Origin: Rhodanobacteraceae bacterium
Lineage (GTDB): Bacteria; Pseudomonadota; Gammaproteobacteria; Xanthomonadales; Rhodanobacteraceae
Reading direction: 5' to 3'
NCBI GenBank assembly: GCA_030167125.1
Contig: CP126531.1
Location: 1,054,001 to 1,118,000, forward strand
Length of the DNA stretch: 64,000 nucleotides
The notes under the pieces: generated by a model
Databases searched by the model: none
Seen by the model: the letters and a program-made list of their open reading frames with translations, nothing else
Told to the model about the DNA's origin: nothing
Translations under genes and position numbers: made by a program
In this document: piece by piece, positions 1 to 9,005 of the stretch
Layout: every line of letters starts with the position of its first letter
How positions within the stretch are numbered: position 1 is the first letter of the stretch

Positions 1-397
1 GCCGCAGTTGCCGTTGTCGAACGTGGCGCGCCGCTCGCTGGTGTGGGCGATCGCGCTGTTCGTGTCGCTGCCGATGCTGATCGCGGTGTACCGCAAGGCC
101 GATGCGCTGGGCATGTTGCTGGCCGAACTCGGCATCAGCGAACAGATCCACGGCGTGCGCACGGCCGGGTTGCGGCGCGTGTTCGGCAAGCTGGTGCCGC
201 TGGGCGCACTGGCCGGCATGGCGTTGCTGGTCAGCGTGCTGGGCAGCAGCATCCTGCCGCCGCGCGGGGTGTTGATCGCGTTGCTGGCGATCGGCGCATT
301 CACCGTGTGGTTCCTGTGGGGCGCACTGGTGCGGGTGCACGCGCGCATGCAGGCGAGTTTGCGCGACCTGATCGAGCAGGAGCCGCCGCCGCCCTGA
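1..397 (+). CDS. C-terminal end of an inner-membrane protein, probably a cation:proton antiporter (partial)
   Basis: The frame is open from base 2 and ends with TGA at 395-397, so the gene began upstream of the window. The visible 131 residues hold at least three hydrophobic segments (VWAIALFVSLPMLIAVY, LGALAGMALLVSVLGSS, LIALLAIGAFTVWFLWGALV) followed by a short charged tail ending in EQEPPPP. The phrase YRKADALGMLLAEL resembles the segment after the antiport core in Kef/CPA2-type transporters; that assignment is from memory of the family and is tentative. Only the membrane location is secure. It could equally be the tail of another multi-pass transporter. Confidence 0.5.
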   Translation, partial: PQLPLSNVARRSLVWAIALFVSLPMLIAVYRKADALGMLLAELGISEQIHGVRTAGLRRVFGKLVPLGALAGMALLVSVLGSSILPPRGVLIALLAIGAFTVWFLWGALVRVHARMQASLRDLIEQEPPPP

Positions 398-503
398 TTC
401 AGCCTGGCGCCAGCCGTGTGTTGCGGACAGGATTATGATCAGCGCGCATCCACGGTCGCCGCCTGTCCGCGGCGTGTTGCTGCATCGACAAAGGGAGACA
501 ACG

Positions 504-1205
504 ATGAAGACGCATGGCATCAAGTGGCTGGGTTTGTCGTTATTGCTGCTCGCGGGATTCCTGTTGGTGGCGCCGTCCGCGTTCGCCGCAAGTGACGGCG
601 GTTACAGCGCGACGTGCAAGGACGGAAGCACATGGACGGGCACCAGCAAGCGCGGCGCCTGCCGCGGTCACAAGGGCGTCAAGAACTGGAACAGTGAACC
701 GGTGTCCAGCACGACGGCCGAACCCGCGGCGAAGACGACGCATTCGCGCAGTTCGAAGAAGGCCGAAGAAGCGGCGCCGGCCGCCAACGCGACACCTGCC
801 GCTGCCGCGGCGGTCAGTGCAACCTGCAAGGACGGCACGTCGTGGTCGGGCAAATCCAAGAGCGGCGCGTGCCGTGGCCACAAGGGCGTGAAGAGTTGGG
901 GTGACGAAGCGGCTGCGGCAGCCACGCCTGCTGCTGCGCCGGCACCCACTGCGGCGCCCGCTGCACCCACCGCTCCGGCGCCCGTTTCGCATCGCACTTC
1001 GACCACCGCGTCCGCAGGCGGTGCGATGGGCTCGCCCGCGCCCGGCGGCGGCGCCGGCAAGGTCTGGGTCAACACCGAAAGCAAGACCTACCACTGCCAG
1101 GGCACCAAGTGGTACGGCACCACCAAGCACGGCGAGTACATGACCGAGGCGCAGGCCAAGGCGCAGGGCTACCACGCCGACCATGGCAAGGCGTGCTCGG
1201 GTTGA
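504..1205 (+). CDS. Secreted protein with two DUF3761-like Cys repeats and a conserved C-terminal domain
   Basis: A 233-residue exported protein. The start at 504 is chosen because AAGGGAGA lies at 491-498 and because it gives a clean signal peptide (MKTHGIKWLG, hydrophobic stretch to about residue 28, AFA-like cleavage site). Two copies of a motif of about 30 residues follow, around 34-63 and 103-133, each reading ATCKDG-W-G-SK-GACRGHKGVK-W, as in DUF3761-type proteins. They are separated by Ala/Pro-rich low-complexity linkers. The last 50 residues (WVNTESKTYHC, WYGTTKHGEYM, HGKACS) form a second Cys-containing module known from many proteobacterial secreted proteins. Function is unknown; the four Cys in the repeats plus two in the tail suggest disulphides in the periplasm. 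A terminator-like hairpin follows. Confidence 0.75.
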   Translation: MKTHGIKWLGLSLLLLAGFLLVAPSAFAASDGGYSATCKDGSTWTGTSKRGACRGHKGVKNWNSEPVSSTTAEPAAKTTHSRSSKKAEEAAPAANATPAAAAAVSATCKDGTSWSGKSKSGACRGHKGVKSWGDEAAAAATPAAAPAPTAAPAAPTAPAPVSHRTSTTASAGGAMGSPAPGGGAGKVWVNTESKTYHCQGTKWYGTTKHGEYMTEAQAKAQGYHADHGKACSG

Positions 1206-1237
1206 CCTGAAATCGTTGTGCCAAGTCTTTGAAGATG

Positions 1238-1267
1238 AAGAAGGCCGGCAGCGATGCCGGTCTTCTT
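1238..1267 (+). terminator. Hairpin after the DUF3761-like gene
   Basis: A 13-bp stem with one G-T pair (arms AAGAAGGCCGGCA and TGCCGGTCTTCTT) around a GCGA loop lies 33 bases after the stop codon. The 3' arm is pyrimidine-rich, but no long T run follows, so termination strength is uncertain. Confidence 0.6.
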
Positions 1268-1285
1268 GCGTATCGGAGAGGCACC

Positions 1286-1447
1286 TCAATGTGTGGCCTC
1301 ACCCCGCCGAACACGTCCGATGTAGTGGTCGGCTTCGGTCGCGATGTTCTGGTCGGCCAGCGCGGGGTTGTCCTGCATGTACTTCACCGCTTGCGCACGC
1401 GTCCAGCCATCTTCGTTGTTGATGCGCTTCAAGACTCCGGAGTAACC
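1286..1447 (-). pseudogene. Decayed C-terminal fragment of a DUF885-family protein
   Basis: On the minus strand the frame from 1447 to the TGA at 1286-1288 reads GYSGVLKRINNEDGWTRAQA, then VKYMQDNPALADQNI and ATEADHYIGR. The pattern W-TR-QA--YM--N-A-----I--E--.YI matches my recollection of the conserved end of DUF885 (peptidase-like) proteins, where E-RYI is followed by a P-GQAL-YK motif. Here the sequence runs into RVRRGEATH and stops, without that motif. No start codon or body of the protein is present upstream, where vapC occupies another frame. It appears to be a remnant left by an insertion or deletion next to the toxin-antitoxin pair. Confidence 0.45.
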
Positions 1448-1833
1448 AGAGGTGCGGTCTTGAAGTGCTGTGAATAGCGTCGTGCATCACGCGTAAGGAT
1501 GCCGCAACCGAGCACGGCCGCATGTGCGCCTATGAAGAAATCCGCGAGCACGTTGGTTTTCGCGCCGCCGCTTCTGCGGTACTTGACGAAGGCGCGGCCG
1601 GCGAGGAACAACGCGGGCCGGGGGATTTCCGCGACGACGATTTGCATGCCGTCGAGCGTGTCATCCAGAGCCGCCACGGATTCGAACGCCAGCGACAGTT
1701 CCGCGTAGATGATCGGGTTGATTGCCAGATCGTGCACTTGCGCTTGCGCACGCAACTGGCGGATCGACCATTCGGCCCAGTCGGGATCGTTTTCGAGCAC
1801 ATCGACGAGCACGTTGGTGTCGACGAGCAACAT
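1429..1833 (-). CDS. vapC: PIN-domain ribonuclease toxin, VapC family
   Basis: A 134-residue PIN-domain protein, the usual length of a VapC toxin. The four acidic residues expected to hold the catalytic Mg2+ are visible: D5 (MLLVDTNV), E45 (IIYAELS), D98 (NVLADFFIG) and D116 (LTRDARRY). The family cleaves structured RNA, often initiator tRNA or rRNA, and is held inactive by its partner antitoxin. The start is 3 bases after the antitoxin stop, the usual antitoxin-then-toxin order in one transcript. Its 3' end overlaps the DUF885 remnant in another frame. The precise RNA target cannot be read from the sequence. Confidence 0.9.
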   Translation of the reverse strand: MLLVDTNVLVDVLENDPDWAEWSIRQLRAQAQVHDLAINPIIYAELSLAFESVAALDDTLDGMQIVVAEIPRPALFLAGRAFVKYRRSGGAKTNVLADFFIGAHAAVLGCGILTRDARRYSQHFKTAPLVTPES

Positions 1834-1836
1834 GCG

Positions 1837-2070
1837 TCAATCGCGCAGCAGGGCCATCAGTTCGTCGGTGCGCCATTTCACCTGCGCTTTCCCGAGTGCA
1901 GAAGCAAAACGATCCCGCTTGGCCGGCCGCCGGGCGCCGGCCTTGAGCACCACGACCTGTCCTTCGCGATTGACGTCGAACTCAACCCCATCGCCCGGCG
2001 CGAGGTGCAGTGCCTCGCGCACCCTCTTGGGAATGGTGACTTGGCCCTTGATGGTGATGTTGGTGGGCAT
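1837..2070 (-). CDS. vapB: AbrB/SpoVT-fold antitoxin, VapB family
   Basis: A 77-residue protein with an N-terminal swapped-hairpin AbrB DNA-binding domain (MPTNITIKGQVTIPKRVREA, then APGDGVEF and GQVVVLK) and a C-terminal tail (about 50-77) of the kind that wraps the PIN toxin. The ATG at 2070 is preferred over the upstream TTG at 2082 because GAGG lies seven bases before it. It precedes vapC with a 3-base gap. VapB proteins bind VapC and repress their own promoter; a perfect inverted repeat immediately upstream (2083-2109) is a good candidate operator. Confidence 0.88.
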   Translation of the reverse strand: MPTNITIKGQVTIPKRVREALHLAPGDGVEFDVNREGQVVVLKAGARRPAKRDRFASALGKAQVKWRTDELMALLRD

Positions 2071-2082
2071 GGCGAACCTCAA

Positions 2083-2109
2083 GTAATACCTTCATGATAA
2101 TGGTATTAC
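2083..2109 (-). promoter_or_regulatory. Perfect inverted repeat, probable VapBC operator
   Basis: GTAATACC at 2083-2090 and its exact complement GGTATTAC at 2102-2109 are separated by 11 bases, so the arm centres are 19 bp apart, about two helical turns. It sits 13 bases upstream of the vapB start, where an autoregulatory VapB/VapBC operator is expected. Binding is inferred. Confidence 0.65.
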
Positions 2110-2203
2110 ATCGTGGGCGCGGACTCCAGGAATCAGCAAGCGCCGAAGAAGCTGCGGAAAGATTCGCGTCATCGGAGCGGGTACTCGCATTCCGGCCCGA
2201 TAA

Positions 2204-2221
2204 GGTGTACAAATGTACACC
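2204..2221 (+). promoter_or_regulatory. LexA2-type operator overlapping the lexA start codon
   Basis: GGTGTACA and its exact complement TGTACACC are separated by AA. The core is GTAC-N4-GTAC, close to the GTACN4GTGC box reported for LexA2 repressors of Pseudomonas putida-type imuA-imuB-dnaE2 operons. The right arm begins inside the ATG at 2213, so a bound repressor would block transcription at or near the first codon. Confidence 0.75.
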
Positions 2222-2824
2222 ATGTCCACCGAACCCTCCAAGCGCAACCAGATCTTCGCCTTCATCCGGGGCCGGATCGCGGCCGGACAGTCGCCCAGCC
2301 TGGCGGAAATCGCCGACGCGTTCGGGTTCGCTTCGCGCAATGCCGCGCAGAAGCACGTGCTGGCGTTGGCCGAGGCCGGGTTGATCGAGCTGGCCCCGAA
2401 CCAGAAGCGCGGCATCCGCTTGCCCGGTGCCGGGCGACCGAATCTGATGGCGCTGCCAGTGCTGGGCCGCGTCGCGGCCGGCGCCCCGATCGAGCCGGAC
2501 CTTCGCCACGATCAGGAACTCTGGCTGGACGGACGCCTGTTCGCACGGCGACCGGATTACCTGCTTAAGGTCCAGGGCGACTCGATGATCGAGGAGGGCA
2601 TTCTCGATGGCGACCTGGTGGGCGTGCAGCGCACGCCGGAAGCCCGCAATGGCCAGATCGTCGTGGCCCGCGTCGATGGCGAGATGACGATCAAGCGCCT
2701 GCAGCGCGGGCGCGACCACATCCGCTTGCTGCCGCGCAACCCGGCGTACGCGCCGATCGTGGTGTCGCGCGGCCAGGACTTCGCAATCGAAGGCATCTAC
2801 TGCGGCCTCGTGCGCCGGGATTGA
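2213..2824 (+). CDS. lexA: LexA-family SOS repressor (LexA2 type) of the mutasome operon
   Basis: A 203-residue LexA. The N-terminal winged helix (about 10-70) includes the recognition region SLAEIADAFGFASRNAAQKH. The self-cleavage site is A89-G90 (LGRVAAGAP), with the catalytic Ser124 (GDSM) and Lys161 (GEMTIK). RecA filaments on damaged DNA stimulate cleavage and lift repression. The ATG at 2213 is favoured by AAGG at 2202-2205; a second ATG at 2222 is possible. imuA begins one base after the stop. Position at the head of imuA-imuB-dnaE2 and the GTAC-type operator point to the second, operon-specific LexA rather than the global one, although a second lexA elsewhere cannot be seen in this window. 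Confidence 0.92.
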   Translation: MYTMSTEPSKRNQIFAFIRGRIAAGQSPSLAEIADAFGFASRNAAQKHVLALAEAGLIELAPNQKRGIRLPGAGRPNLMALPVLGRVAAGAPIEPDLRHDQELWLDGRLFARRPDYLLKVQGDSMIEEGILDGDLVGVQRTPEARNGQIVVARVDGEMTIKRLQRGRDHIRLLPRNPAYAPIVVSRGQDFAIEGIYCGLVRRD

Positions 2825-2825
2825 C

Positions 2826-3452
2826 ATGGCCGCCGTCGTCGCACTCGAATCCCTGTTGTCTGCGCAGACCTTGTGGCATGCGGGCCGGTCCGCGGTCGTC
2901 AACGTGGATGGCGAACCGACCGGATACGCGAATCTCGATGCACTGCTGCCGCAACGCGGCTGGCCGCGCCGCGCGCTCACCGAGTTGTTGTTGCCGGCCG
3001 ATGGCGTCGGCGAGCTGTCGCTGCTCACGCCCACGCTGGCGCGCTTCACCCAAGCCGGCGCCACGGTCGCCTTGATCGCACCGCCATACCTGCCTTATGC
3101 GCCGGCGTGGCAGGCGGCTGGCGTGGACCTGATGCAACTGGAAGTGATCGACGCGGCGCCGCGCGATGCGTTGTGGGCGTTCGAGCAATGCCTGCGCAGC
3201 GGCGCCTGCGCGGCGGTGGTCGGCTGGCCGCTGCAGGCCGATGCTTCCGCGCTGCGTCGATTGCAGGTGGCGGCCGACAGCGGCGCCTGCCTTGGTTTCG
3301 CGTTGCGCGATCGCGTGCATGCGGGCAGCCCGTCACCTGCGGCACTGCGCCTGGAATACGGCCGTGGCGGGCAGGGCGCCGGCGCATGGAACGTGCGCAA
3401 ATGCCGCGGCGGCCCGGTGCCAACGAAGGCGTTCGCGCCGGGGGCATGGTGA
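2826..3452 (+). CDS. imuA: ImuA, RecA-like component of the translesion mutasome
   Basis: A 208-residue protein of the ImuA/SulA-like RecA-fold group. The segment LTELLLPADGVGELSLLTPTL corresponds to the degenerate nucleotide-binding region of RecA-related proteins, and WPLQADASALRRLQVAA matches the later core. In known systems ImuA, ImuB and DnaE2 act together in damage-induced mutagenesis, with ImuA thought to stabilise the complex. The ATG follows the lexA stop by one base and the gene ends nine bases before imuB, so all are co-transcribed under LexA control. Confidence 0.85.
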   Translation: MAAVVALESLLSAQTLWHAGRSAVVNVDGEPTGYANLDALLPQRGWPRRALTELLLPADGVGELSLLTPTLARFTQAGATVALIAPPYLPYAPAWQAAGVDLMQLEVIDAAPRDALWAFEQCLRSGACAAVVGWPLQADASALRRLQVAADSGACLGFALRDRVHAGSPSPAALRLEYGRGGQGAGAWNVRKCRGGPVPTKAFAPGAW

Positions 3453-3461
3453 GGCGCGCGC

Positions 3462-4877
3462 ATGTTGTGGGCCTGCATACTGCTGCCGCAGCTGGCGCTG
3501 GACGCCGTCCTCCGCCGTTTGCCTGATCCTTCCGCGCCGCTGGCGCTGGTCGGCGGACCCGCGCAGTTGCGCACCTTGCACGCGGTCAATCCGGCCGCCG
3601 CCGCAGCCGGCCTGCGCGCAGGCATGCGCCTGACCGCCGCGCACGCGCTGTTGTCCGATTTCGCGATGGTCGATTACGACCCGCAGGCCGAAGCGCACTG
3701 GCAACGGTTCCTTGCCGCTTGGGCTTATCGCCACAGTTCGCTGGTCAGTGCGCAGTGGCCGGGCTGCATCGTGCTGGAGGTGCGCGCGAGTTTCGGTCTG
3801 CTTGGACCGTGGCCGCGGATCGAAGCGCGGCTGCGCGCGGAACTCGCCGCGCTGGGATTCACGCATCGCATCGCGATGGCGCCGACGCCGCGCGCCGCGC
3901 GCGTGTTCGCCGGATTGCGCGATGGATTGGCGGTCGATCATCCGGCCGCGATGCAGGGATTGCTGGATCGCGTGCCGGTGCGCCGTGCATTGTTGCCCGA
4001 TGACGCGGGCGAGCGGCTGCACCGCATGGGCATCCGCGATCTGCGGGCGGTGCGCGCGTTGCCCACCGACAGCGTGCGCCGGCGTTTCGGCCTGCCGCTG
4101 CTCGAACATCTCGACCGGTTGTATGGCAGCGCGGACGATCCGCTGGCGTATTACGCGCCGCCCGATCACTTCGATACGCGGGTCGAACTGGAATGCGAGG
4201 TGGAGAGTCATGTCGCGCTGTTGTTCCCGCTGCGCCGGATGATCGGTGACCTGTGTACCTGCCTGTCGATCCGCGATGGCGGTGTGCAGCGCTTCGTGCT
4301 GCGGCTGGAACACGAGGCGGCGCACACCGATGTGGAAGTCGGCCTGCTCGCAGCGGAGCGCGAGCCGTCCATGTTGTTCGAGCTGACCCGCAGCCGGCTG
4401 GAGCGGGTGCAGCTCGACCGGCCCGTGGTGGCACTGCGGCTGCTGGCGCGGGAACTGCCGCCGTTCGTGCCGGCGACGCGGGATCTCTTCGACGTGCGCA
4501 TGCAGCAGTCGCTGCCGTGGCCGCAATTGCGCGAACGCCTGCGTGCCCGCCTCGGTGATACGGCGGTGTACCGGATTGCGCCGACCTGCGATCCGCGGCC
4601 GGAACGTGCGTGGCGGCGCGCGGAAGAAAACGCGAGCATCGATCGGGCGCCGATCCGTCCGCCGCGACCGCTGTGGTTGTTGCAGAAACCCATCCCGCTG
4701 CGCGATTCGCGCCTGCGCATCGTGTCGGGTCCGGAGCGTCTGGAAAGTGGCTGGTGGGATGGTGATGAGGCGCGACGCGATTACTACGTGTTGGAAACTT
4801 CGCAGGGTCAGCGCGCGTGGGCGTTCGCGCCGCCGGGCGAGCAGGGCGGCTGGATGCTGCACGGGTGGTTCGCGTGA
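3462..4877 (+). CDS. imuB: ImuB, Y-family polymerase-like hub of the mutasome
   Basis: A 471-residue Y-family-like protein. The first catalytic motif of DinB/UmuC enzymes (a D-x-D near the N-terminus) is replaced by [15 protein letters not shown], as in ImuB proteins, which have lost polymerase activity and act as an adaptor to the beta clamp, DnaE2 and ImuA. The helix-hairpin-helix region [20 protein letters not shown] (about 185-205) and the little-finger region after residue 230 are present. The C-terminal part (about 370-471) ends with [20 protein letters not shown], common in ImuB. Its stop overlaps the dnaE2 start (GTGA), indicating translational coupling. Confidence 0.9.
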   Translation: MLWACILLPQLALDAVLRRLPDPSAPLALVGGPAQLRTLHAVNPAAAAAGLRAGMRLTAAHALLSDFAMVDYDPQAEAHWQRFLAAWAYRHSSLVSAQWPGCIVLEVRASFGLLGPWPRIEARLRAELAALGFTHRIAMAPTPRAARVFAGLRDGLAVDHPAAMQGLLDRVPVRRALLPDDAGERLHRMGIRDLRAVRALPTDSVRRRFGLPLLEHLDRLYGSADDPLAYYAPPDHFDTRVELECEVESHVALLFPLRRMIGDLCTCLSIRDGGVQRFVLRLEHEAAHTDVEVGLLAAEREPSMLFELTRSRLERVQLDRPVVALRLLARELPPFVPATRDLFDVRMQQSLPWPQLRERLRARLGDTAVYRIAPTCDPRPERAWRRAEENASIDRAPIRPPRPLWLLQKPIPLRDSRLRIVSGPERLESGWWDGDEARRDYYVLETSQGQRAWAFAPPGEQGGWMLHGWFA

Positions 4878-7800
4878 GCGGCGATCTCGTGAACGGTGTG
4901 GCGCCGGATACGCCGGGCGCTCGCCCACCGCGCGCCTGGACGGTGGCGCAGTGGTTGAGCCGTCGCGCAGCCAACGACGCGAGTGTGTCCGGCGAGTTGC
5001 CGGCCTATGCAGAATTGCACTGCCTGTCCGACTTCTCGTTCTTGCGCGGCGCGGCCAGCGCGGAAGAACTGTTCCTGCGCGCCAGGCAATGCGGCTACGA
5101 GGCGCTGGCGATCACCGACGAGTGCTCGCTGGCCGGCATCGTGCGCGCGCTGGAAGCCTCGCGCGCCACTGGTATCAAACTGATCGTCGGCAGCGAGCTC
5201 ACGCTGGCCTGCGGCCTTCGCTTCGTGCTGCTGGTCGAGACGCAGACCGGCTATACACGGCTGTGCGAACTGATCACCGTCGCGCGACGCGCGGCGCGCA
5301 AGGGCGAGTACCGGTTGACACGCGAAGACGTGGCGCGCGTCCTTGCTGCACGTGCGGATGAAACATCCGAATGTGGTTTGTTCGCGTTGTGGCTGCCGTC
5401 GGCCGAGCCCGACGAAGCGCAGGGTCGATGGCTGCGCGCGCTGCTGGGCGAGCGTGCGCACCTCGCGGTGGAATTGCATCGCGAGCGCGACGATGCCGCG
5501 CGCCTGCGCCAGTTGCTCGCGCTGGCGTCGCGGCTGGACATGACGCCGGTCGCCGCGGGCGACGTGCACATGGACGTGCGCCGCCGCCGCGTGTTGCAGG
5601 ACACCATGACCGCGATCCGCCACAACACGCCGCTGGCGGATTGCGGCGCACACCTGTTCCGCAACGGCGAGCGTCATCTGCGCACGCGGCGCGCACTGGG
5701 CAACATCTATCCGCGCGCGTTGCTCGATGCGTCCGTGCAGTTGGCGCGCCGCTGCACCTTCCGGATGGAGGATGTGCACTACGCCTATCCGGCCGAGCTG
5801 GTGCCCGCAGGCCACACACCGACGAGCTGGCTGCGCGCGTTGACCGAAGCGGGAATGCGCAAGTGTTGGCCGGATGGCGTGCCGCCTGCCGTCGCTGCAC
5901 AGATCGAAACCGAACTGGCGCTGATCGCGGAACTCAGGTACGAGGCGTTCTTCCTCACCGTCGAGGACATCGTGCGCTTCGCCTGTTCGCGGGGAATCCT
6001 GTGCCAAGGACGCGGCTCCTCGGCGAACTCGGCGGTGTGTTTTGCGCTCGGCATCACGGCGGTCAATCCCGCCGAGAGCCGGCTGCTGATGGCGCGCTTC
6101 CTGTCACGCGAGCGCAACGAGCCGCCCGATATCGACGTCGATTTCGAGCACGAGCGCCGCGAGGAAGTGCTGCAATACGTCTACAAGAAATACGGCCGCG
6201 CGCGCGCGGCGCTGGCCGCGACCGTGATCCGCTACCGCGGCAAGAGCGCGGTGCGCGACGTGGCCAAGGCATTCGGCCTGCCGCCGGACCAGATCGCCTT
6301 GCTGGCCGATTGCTTCGGCTGGGGCAATGGCGAGGTGCCGATGGCACAACGCCTGCGCGAGGCCGGTTTCGATCCGGACAATCCTTTGATCGCGCGCGTA
6401 CTGGCGATCACCGCGCAGTTGCTTGGACATCCGCGGCACCTGTCGCAACACGTCGGCGGCTTTGTCATCAGCGATGCGCCGCTGTCCACCGTGGTGCCGG
6501 TGGAGAACGCGGCGATGGAAGATCGCACCATCATCCAGTGGGACAAGGATGATCTGGAGACGATGCAACTGCTGAAGGTTGATTGTCTCGCGCTCGGCAT
6601 GCTGACCTGCATCCGCAAGGCCATCGACCTGGTCGAGCGCCACCGCGGCTATCGCATCGACTTGGCGCAGTTGCCGTCCGGCGATCCGGCGACCTACGCC
6701 ATGATCCAGGCCGCCGATACCGTCGGCGTGTTCCAGATCGAATCGCGCGCGCAGATGAGCATGCTGCCGCGCCTGAAACCGGAGACGTTCTACGACCTGG
6801 TGATCGAAGTCGCGATCGTGCGGCCCGGCCCGATCCAGGGCGGCATGGTGCATCCCTACCTGCGGCGCAGGCAGGGCAGGGAACCGGTGGTGTATCCCTC
6901 GCCGGAAATCGAGGACATCCTCAAGCCCACGCTCGGCGTGCCGCTGTTCCAGGAACAGGTGATGGAACTGGTGATCCACGCCGGCTACTCGCCGGAGCAA
7001 GCCGATGGCTTGCGCCGTTCGATGGCCGCGTGGGGACGCGGCGGCGACATGGAACCACATCGCCTGCGCATCCGCCGGTTGATGGAGCGCAAGGGTTATT
7101 CCTCCGCGTTCATCGATCAGATCTTCGAGCAGATCAAGGGCTTCGGCTCTTATGGATTTCCGCAGTCGCATGCGGCCTCGTTCGCCAAGCTGGTCTACAT
7201 CAGTTGCTGGCTGAAGCGGCACGAGCCGGCCGCGTTCGCGTGCGCGCTGCTCAACGCGCAACCGATGGGTTTCTACTCGCCCAGCCAGATCGTGCAGGAC
7301 GCGCGTCGCGGCACAAGTGAGCGCAAGCCGATCGAAATTCGTCCGGTCGATGTGACCCGCAGCGACTGGGACAACATGCTTGAACAAGGCAGACTCGAAG
7401 GCGGTCATGCACGGCGCGGCGATGACGATGGCGGCCAGCCTGCGTTGCGCCTGGGCATGCGGCAGATCGCGGGACTGTCCGAGGCAATGGCGCGGGCGAT
7501 CGTCGCGGCGCGCGCGCAAGCGCCATTCCGCGACGTACGCGACCTGTGCCAACGCGCCGGACTGGACGAGAAGACGTGCCGGGTGCTGGCCGAAGCAGGT
7601 GCGCTGCAGGCGTTGGCGGGTCATCGCCATGCCGCGCGCTGGGCGGTGGCCGGCATCGAGCAGCGGCGTCCGCTGCTGCCCGGCAGTCCCGATGAGGACG
7701 CGGTGACGTTGCCGGCACCGATGTTGGGCGAGGATGTGTTGTCGGACTACCGCGCGCTTGGCCTGACACTGCAGGCGCATCCGCTGTCGCTGCTGCGCCA

Positions 7801-8140
7801 ACAGCTTCGGCAGCAGCGCCTGCTCGATTCCAGCCAACTGCGCGGTGTGCCGCATGGCCGGCAAGTCCGCGCGGCCGGCATCGTCACCCAACGCCAGCGT
7901 CCGGCTACCGCCAACGGCATCATCTTCGTGACGCTGGAAGACGAGCACGGCATGTTCAACATCGTGGTGCGGCCGGAGGTGGCGCTGCAGCAACGCAAGG
8001 CGTTGCTGGGCGCACGCCTGCTGGCCGTGCGCGGGCGCTGGGAGCACGTGGACGGCGTGCGGCACCTGATCGCGCGCGACCTGCACGACCTGAGCCACCT
8101 GCTCGGCGAACTGCACACCACCTCGCGCGACTTCCATTGA
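4874..8140 (+). CDS. dnaE2: DnaE2, error-prone DNA polymerase III alpha subunit
   Basis: The translesion polymerase of the ImuA-ImuB-DnaE2 system. The GTG at 4874, overlapping the imuB stop, is chosen over a longer frame reaching into imuB; it gives 1088 residues, normal for the family. Visible in order: N-terminal PHP domain ([27 protein letters not shown]), the palm with catalytic aspartates in [20 protein letters not shown], fingers ([20 protein letters not shown]), helix-hairpin-helix (about 855-885) and a C-terminal OB fold ([18 protein letters not shown]). Expected to be DNA-damage induced through LexA. Confidence 0.94.
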   Translation: MSGDLVNGVAPDTPGARPPRAWTVAQWLSRRAANDASVSGELPAYAELHCLSDFSFLRGAASAEELFLRARQCGYEALAITDECSLAGIVRALEASRATGIKLIVGSELTLACGLRFVLLVETQTGYTRLCELITVARRAARKGEYRLTREDVARVLAARADETSECGLFALWLPSAEPDEAQGRWLRALLGERAHLAVELHRERDDAARLRQLLALASRLDMTPVAAGDVHMDVRRRRVLQDTMTAIRHNTPLADCGAHLFRNGERHLRTRRALGNIYPRALLDASVQLARRCTFRMEDVHYAYPAELVPAGHTPTSWLRALTEAGMRKCWPDGVPPAVAAQIETELALIAELRYEAFFLTVEDIVRFACSRGILCQGRGSSANSAVCFALGITAVNPAESRLLMARFLSRERNEPPDIDVDFEHERREEVLQYVYKKYGRARAALAATVIRYRGKSAVRDVAKAFGLPPDQIALLADCFGWGNGEVPMAQRLREAGFDPDNPLIARVLAITAQLLGHPRHLSQHVGGFVISDAPLSTVVPVENAAMEDRTIIQWDKDDLETMQLLKVDCLALGMLTCIRKAIDLVERHRGYRIDLAQLPSGDPATYAMIQAADTVGVFQIESRAQMSMLPRLKPETFYDLVIEVAIVRPGPIQGGMVHPYLRRRQGREPVVYPSPEIEDILKPTLGVPLFQEQVMELVIHAGYSPEQADGLRRSMAAWGRGGDMEPHRLRIRRLMERKGYSSAFIDQIFEQIKGFGSYGFPQSHAASFAKLVYISCWLKRHEPAAFACALLNAQPMGFYSPSQIVQDARRGTSERKPIEIRPVDVTRSDWDNMLEQGRLEGGHARRGDDDGGQPALRLGMRQIAGLSEAMARAIVAARAQAPFRDVRDLCQRAGLDEKTCRVLAEAGALQALAGHRHAARWAVAGIEQRRPLLPGSPDEDAVTLPAPMLGEDVLSDYRALGLTLQAHPLSLLRQQLRQQRLLDSSQLRGVPHGRQVRAAGIVTQRQRPATANGIIFVTLEDEHGMFNIVVRPEVALQQRKALLGARLLAVRGRWEHVDGVRHLIARDLHDLSHLLGELHTTSRDFH

Positions 8141-8142
8141 CC

Positions 8143-8733
8143 ATGCATGCGCTGTCCGCCCTGACCGACGACCTGTTCGCGCCGTCCATGCTGCGACTGG
8201 TCGACGATGCCGAAGGCGGCATCCGCTATTGGCCGCGTTTCGTCGATGCGGATACGGCGCAGGCATGGTTTGAACGCTTGCGGGCAGACATTGCGTGGTC
8301 TTCGCTGCAGCGGCCGATGTACGACCGCATCGTCGACGTGCCGCGACTGGTTGCCAGTTACGCAGTTGATGCATCGCCCAAAGCGCTTCCGCTACTCGAC
8401 ATGTTGGCGTGCGTACAGTCGATCGCGCCCGCGCCGTACACCCATGCCGGCATGAACTTCTATCGCGACGGCCGCGACAGCGTGGCCATGCACCACGACA
8501 AGCTGCACTCGCTGGCCGTTGGACAACCGATCACGCTGGTGTCGCTCGGTTCGACGCGCCGCATGTTGATCCGCGCCATCGGCGGAAAGCGCGAAACGAT
8601 CGCAATCGACCTCGAGCCCGGCAGCCTGCTGCGCATGAGCCACGCCTCACAACTCACGCATGAACACGGCATTCCGAAGACCCGGCGAGAGCAGCCGGCA
8701 CGAATCAGCGTGGCGTTTCGGGTGAGGGTGTGA
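8143..8733 (+). CDS. alkB: AlkB-like 2-oxoglutarate/Fe(II) dioxygenase
   Basis: A 196-residue AlkB-fold protein. The iron ligands H117 and D119 (MHHDKL) and the distal His in LTHEHGIPKT are present, followed by RISVAFR, which supplies the Arg pair that binds 2-oxoglutarate. AlkB enzymes remove methyl groups from 1-methyladenine and 3-methylcytosine in DNA or RNA. The ATG at 8143 lies two bases after the dnaE2 stop, so the gene ends the LexA-controlled operon and adds direct reversal of alkylation to translesion synthesis. An AlkB homologue with another substrate is possible; the operon context favours nucleic-acid repair. Confidence 0.85.
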   Translation: MHALSALTDDLFAPSMLRLVDDAEGGIRYWPRFVDADTAQAWFERLRADIAWSSLQRPMYDRIVDVPRLVASYAVDASPKALPLLDMLACVQSIAPAPYTHAGMNFYRDGRDSVAMHHDKLHSLAVGQPITLVSLGSTRRMLIRAIGGKRETIAIDLEPGSLLRMSHASQLTHEHGIPKTRREQPARISVAFRVRV

Positions 8734-8808
8734 GGCGGGGCAGACATCGGCGGACAGAGAACGGCGGCGGGAAGACTCGCGCCGTCTAGTGGCGGGGGGG
8801 GAATGTTC

Positions 8809-8974
8809 GGCCCATCCATGGGCCTCACCCCTCGCTGCGCTCGGGGCCAGCCTTCGGCTGTCCAAAATCGTTCTGACAATTTTGTACTCGCGCCATCCAT
8901 GGCGCTCGCCCTGCGCCGCTGCACGGCTCAGGGCCGCCTGCGGCGTCCAAAATCGGCTGTCCTGCCGATTTTGT
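8809..8974. repeat. Two tandem copies of a multi-hairpin intergenic element
   Basis: Copy 1 (8809-8884) and copy 2 (8890-8974) share the same order of parts: a CCATCCATGG-centred palindrome, one or two GC-rich hairpins, the word GTCCAAAATCG and an AAAAT/ATTTT hairpin ending in TTTTGT. The stems differ in sequence but remain paired: GGCCCAT/ATGGGCC in copy 1 against GCGCCAT/ATGGCGC in copy 2. This suggests that the folded form is conserved. No protein is encoded here. Confidence 0.7.
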
Positions 8975-9005
8975 CGAACGGGGCTCAATTCCGCACCCAT
9001 CTCTG

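Noticed and set aside
2097-2212. Short frames between vapB and lexA
   Set aside because: They overlap both probable operators and have no ribosome-binding sites; promoter DNA is the better explanation.
6104-8374. Open frame of 756 codons opposite dnaE2
   Set aside because: Antisense shadow of a well-supported gene, with biased composition and no ribosome-binding site or homology.
8786-8812. G-rich stretch as attL
   Set aside because: It resembles the ssrA end only in its G run; it lacks the ACCA-equivalent and the following terminator seen at 9006-9071.
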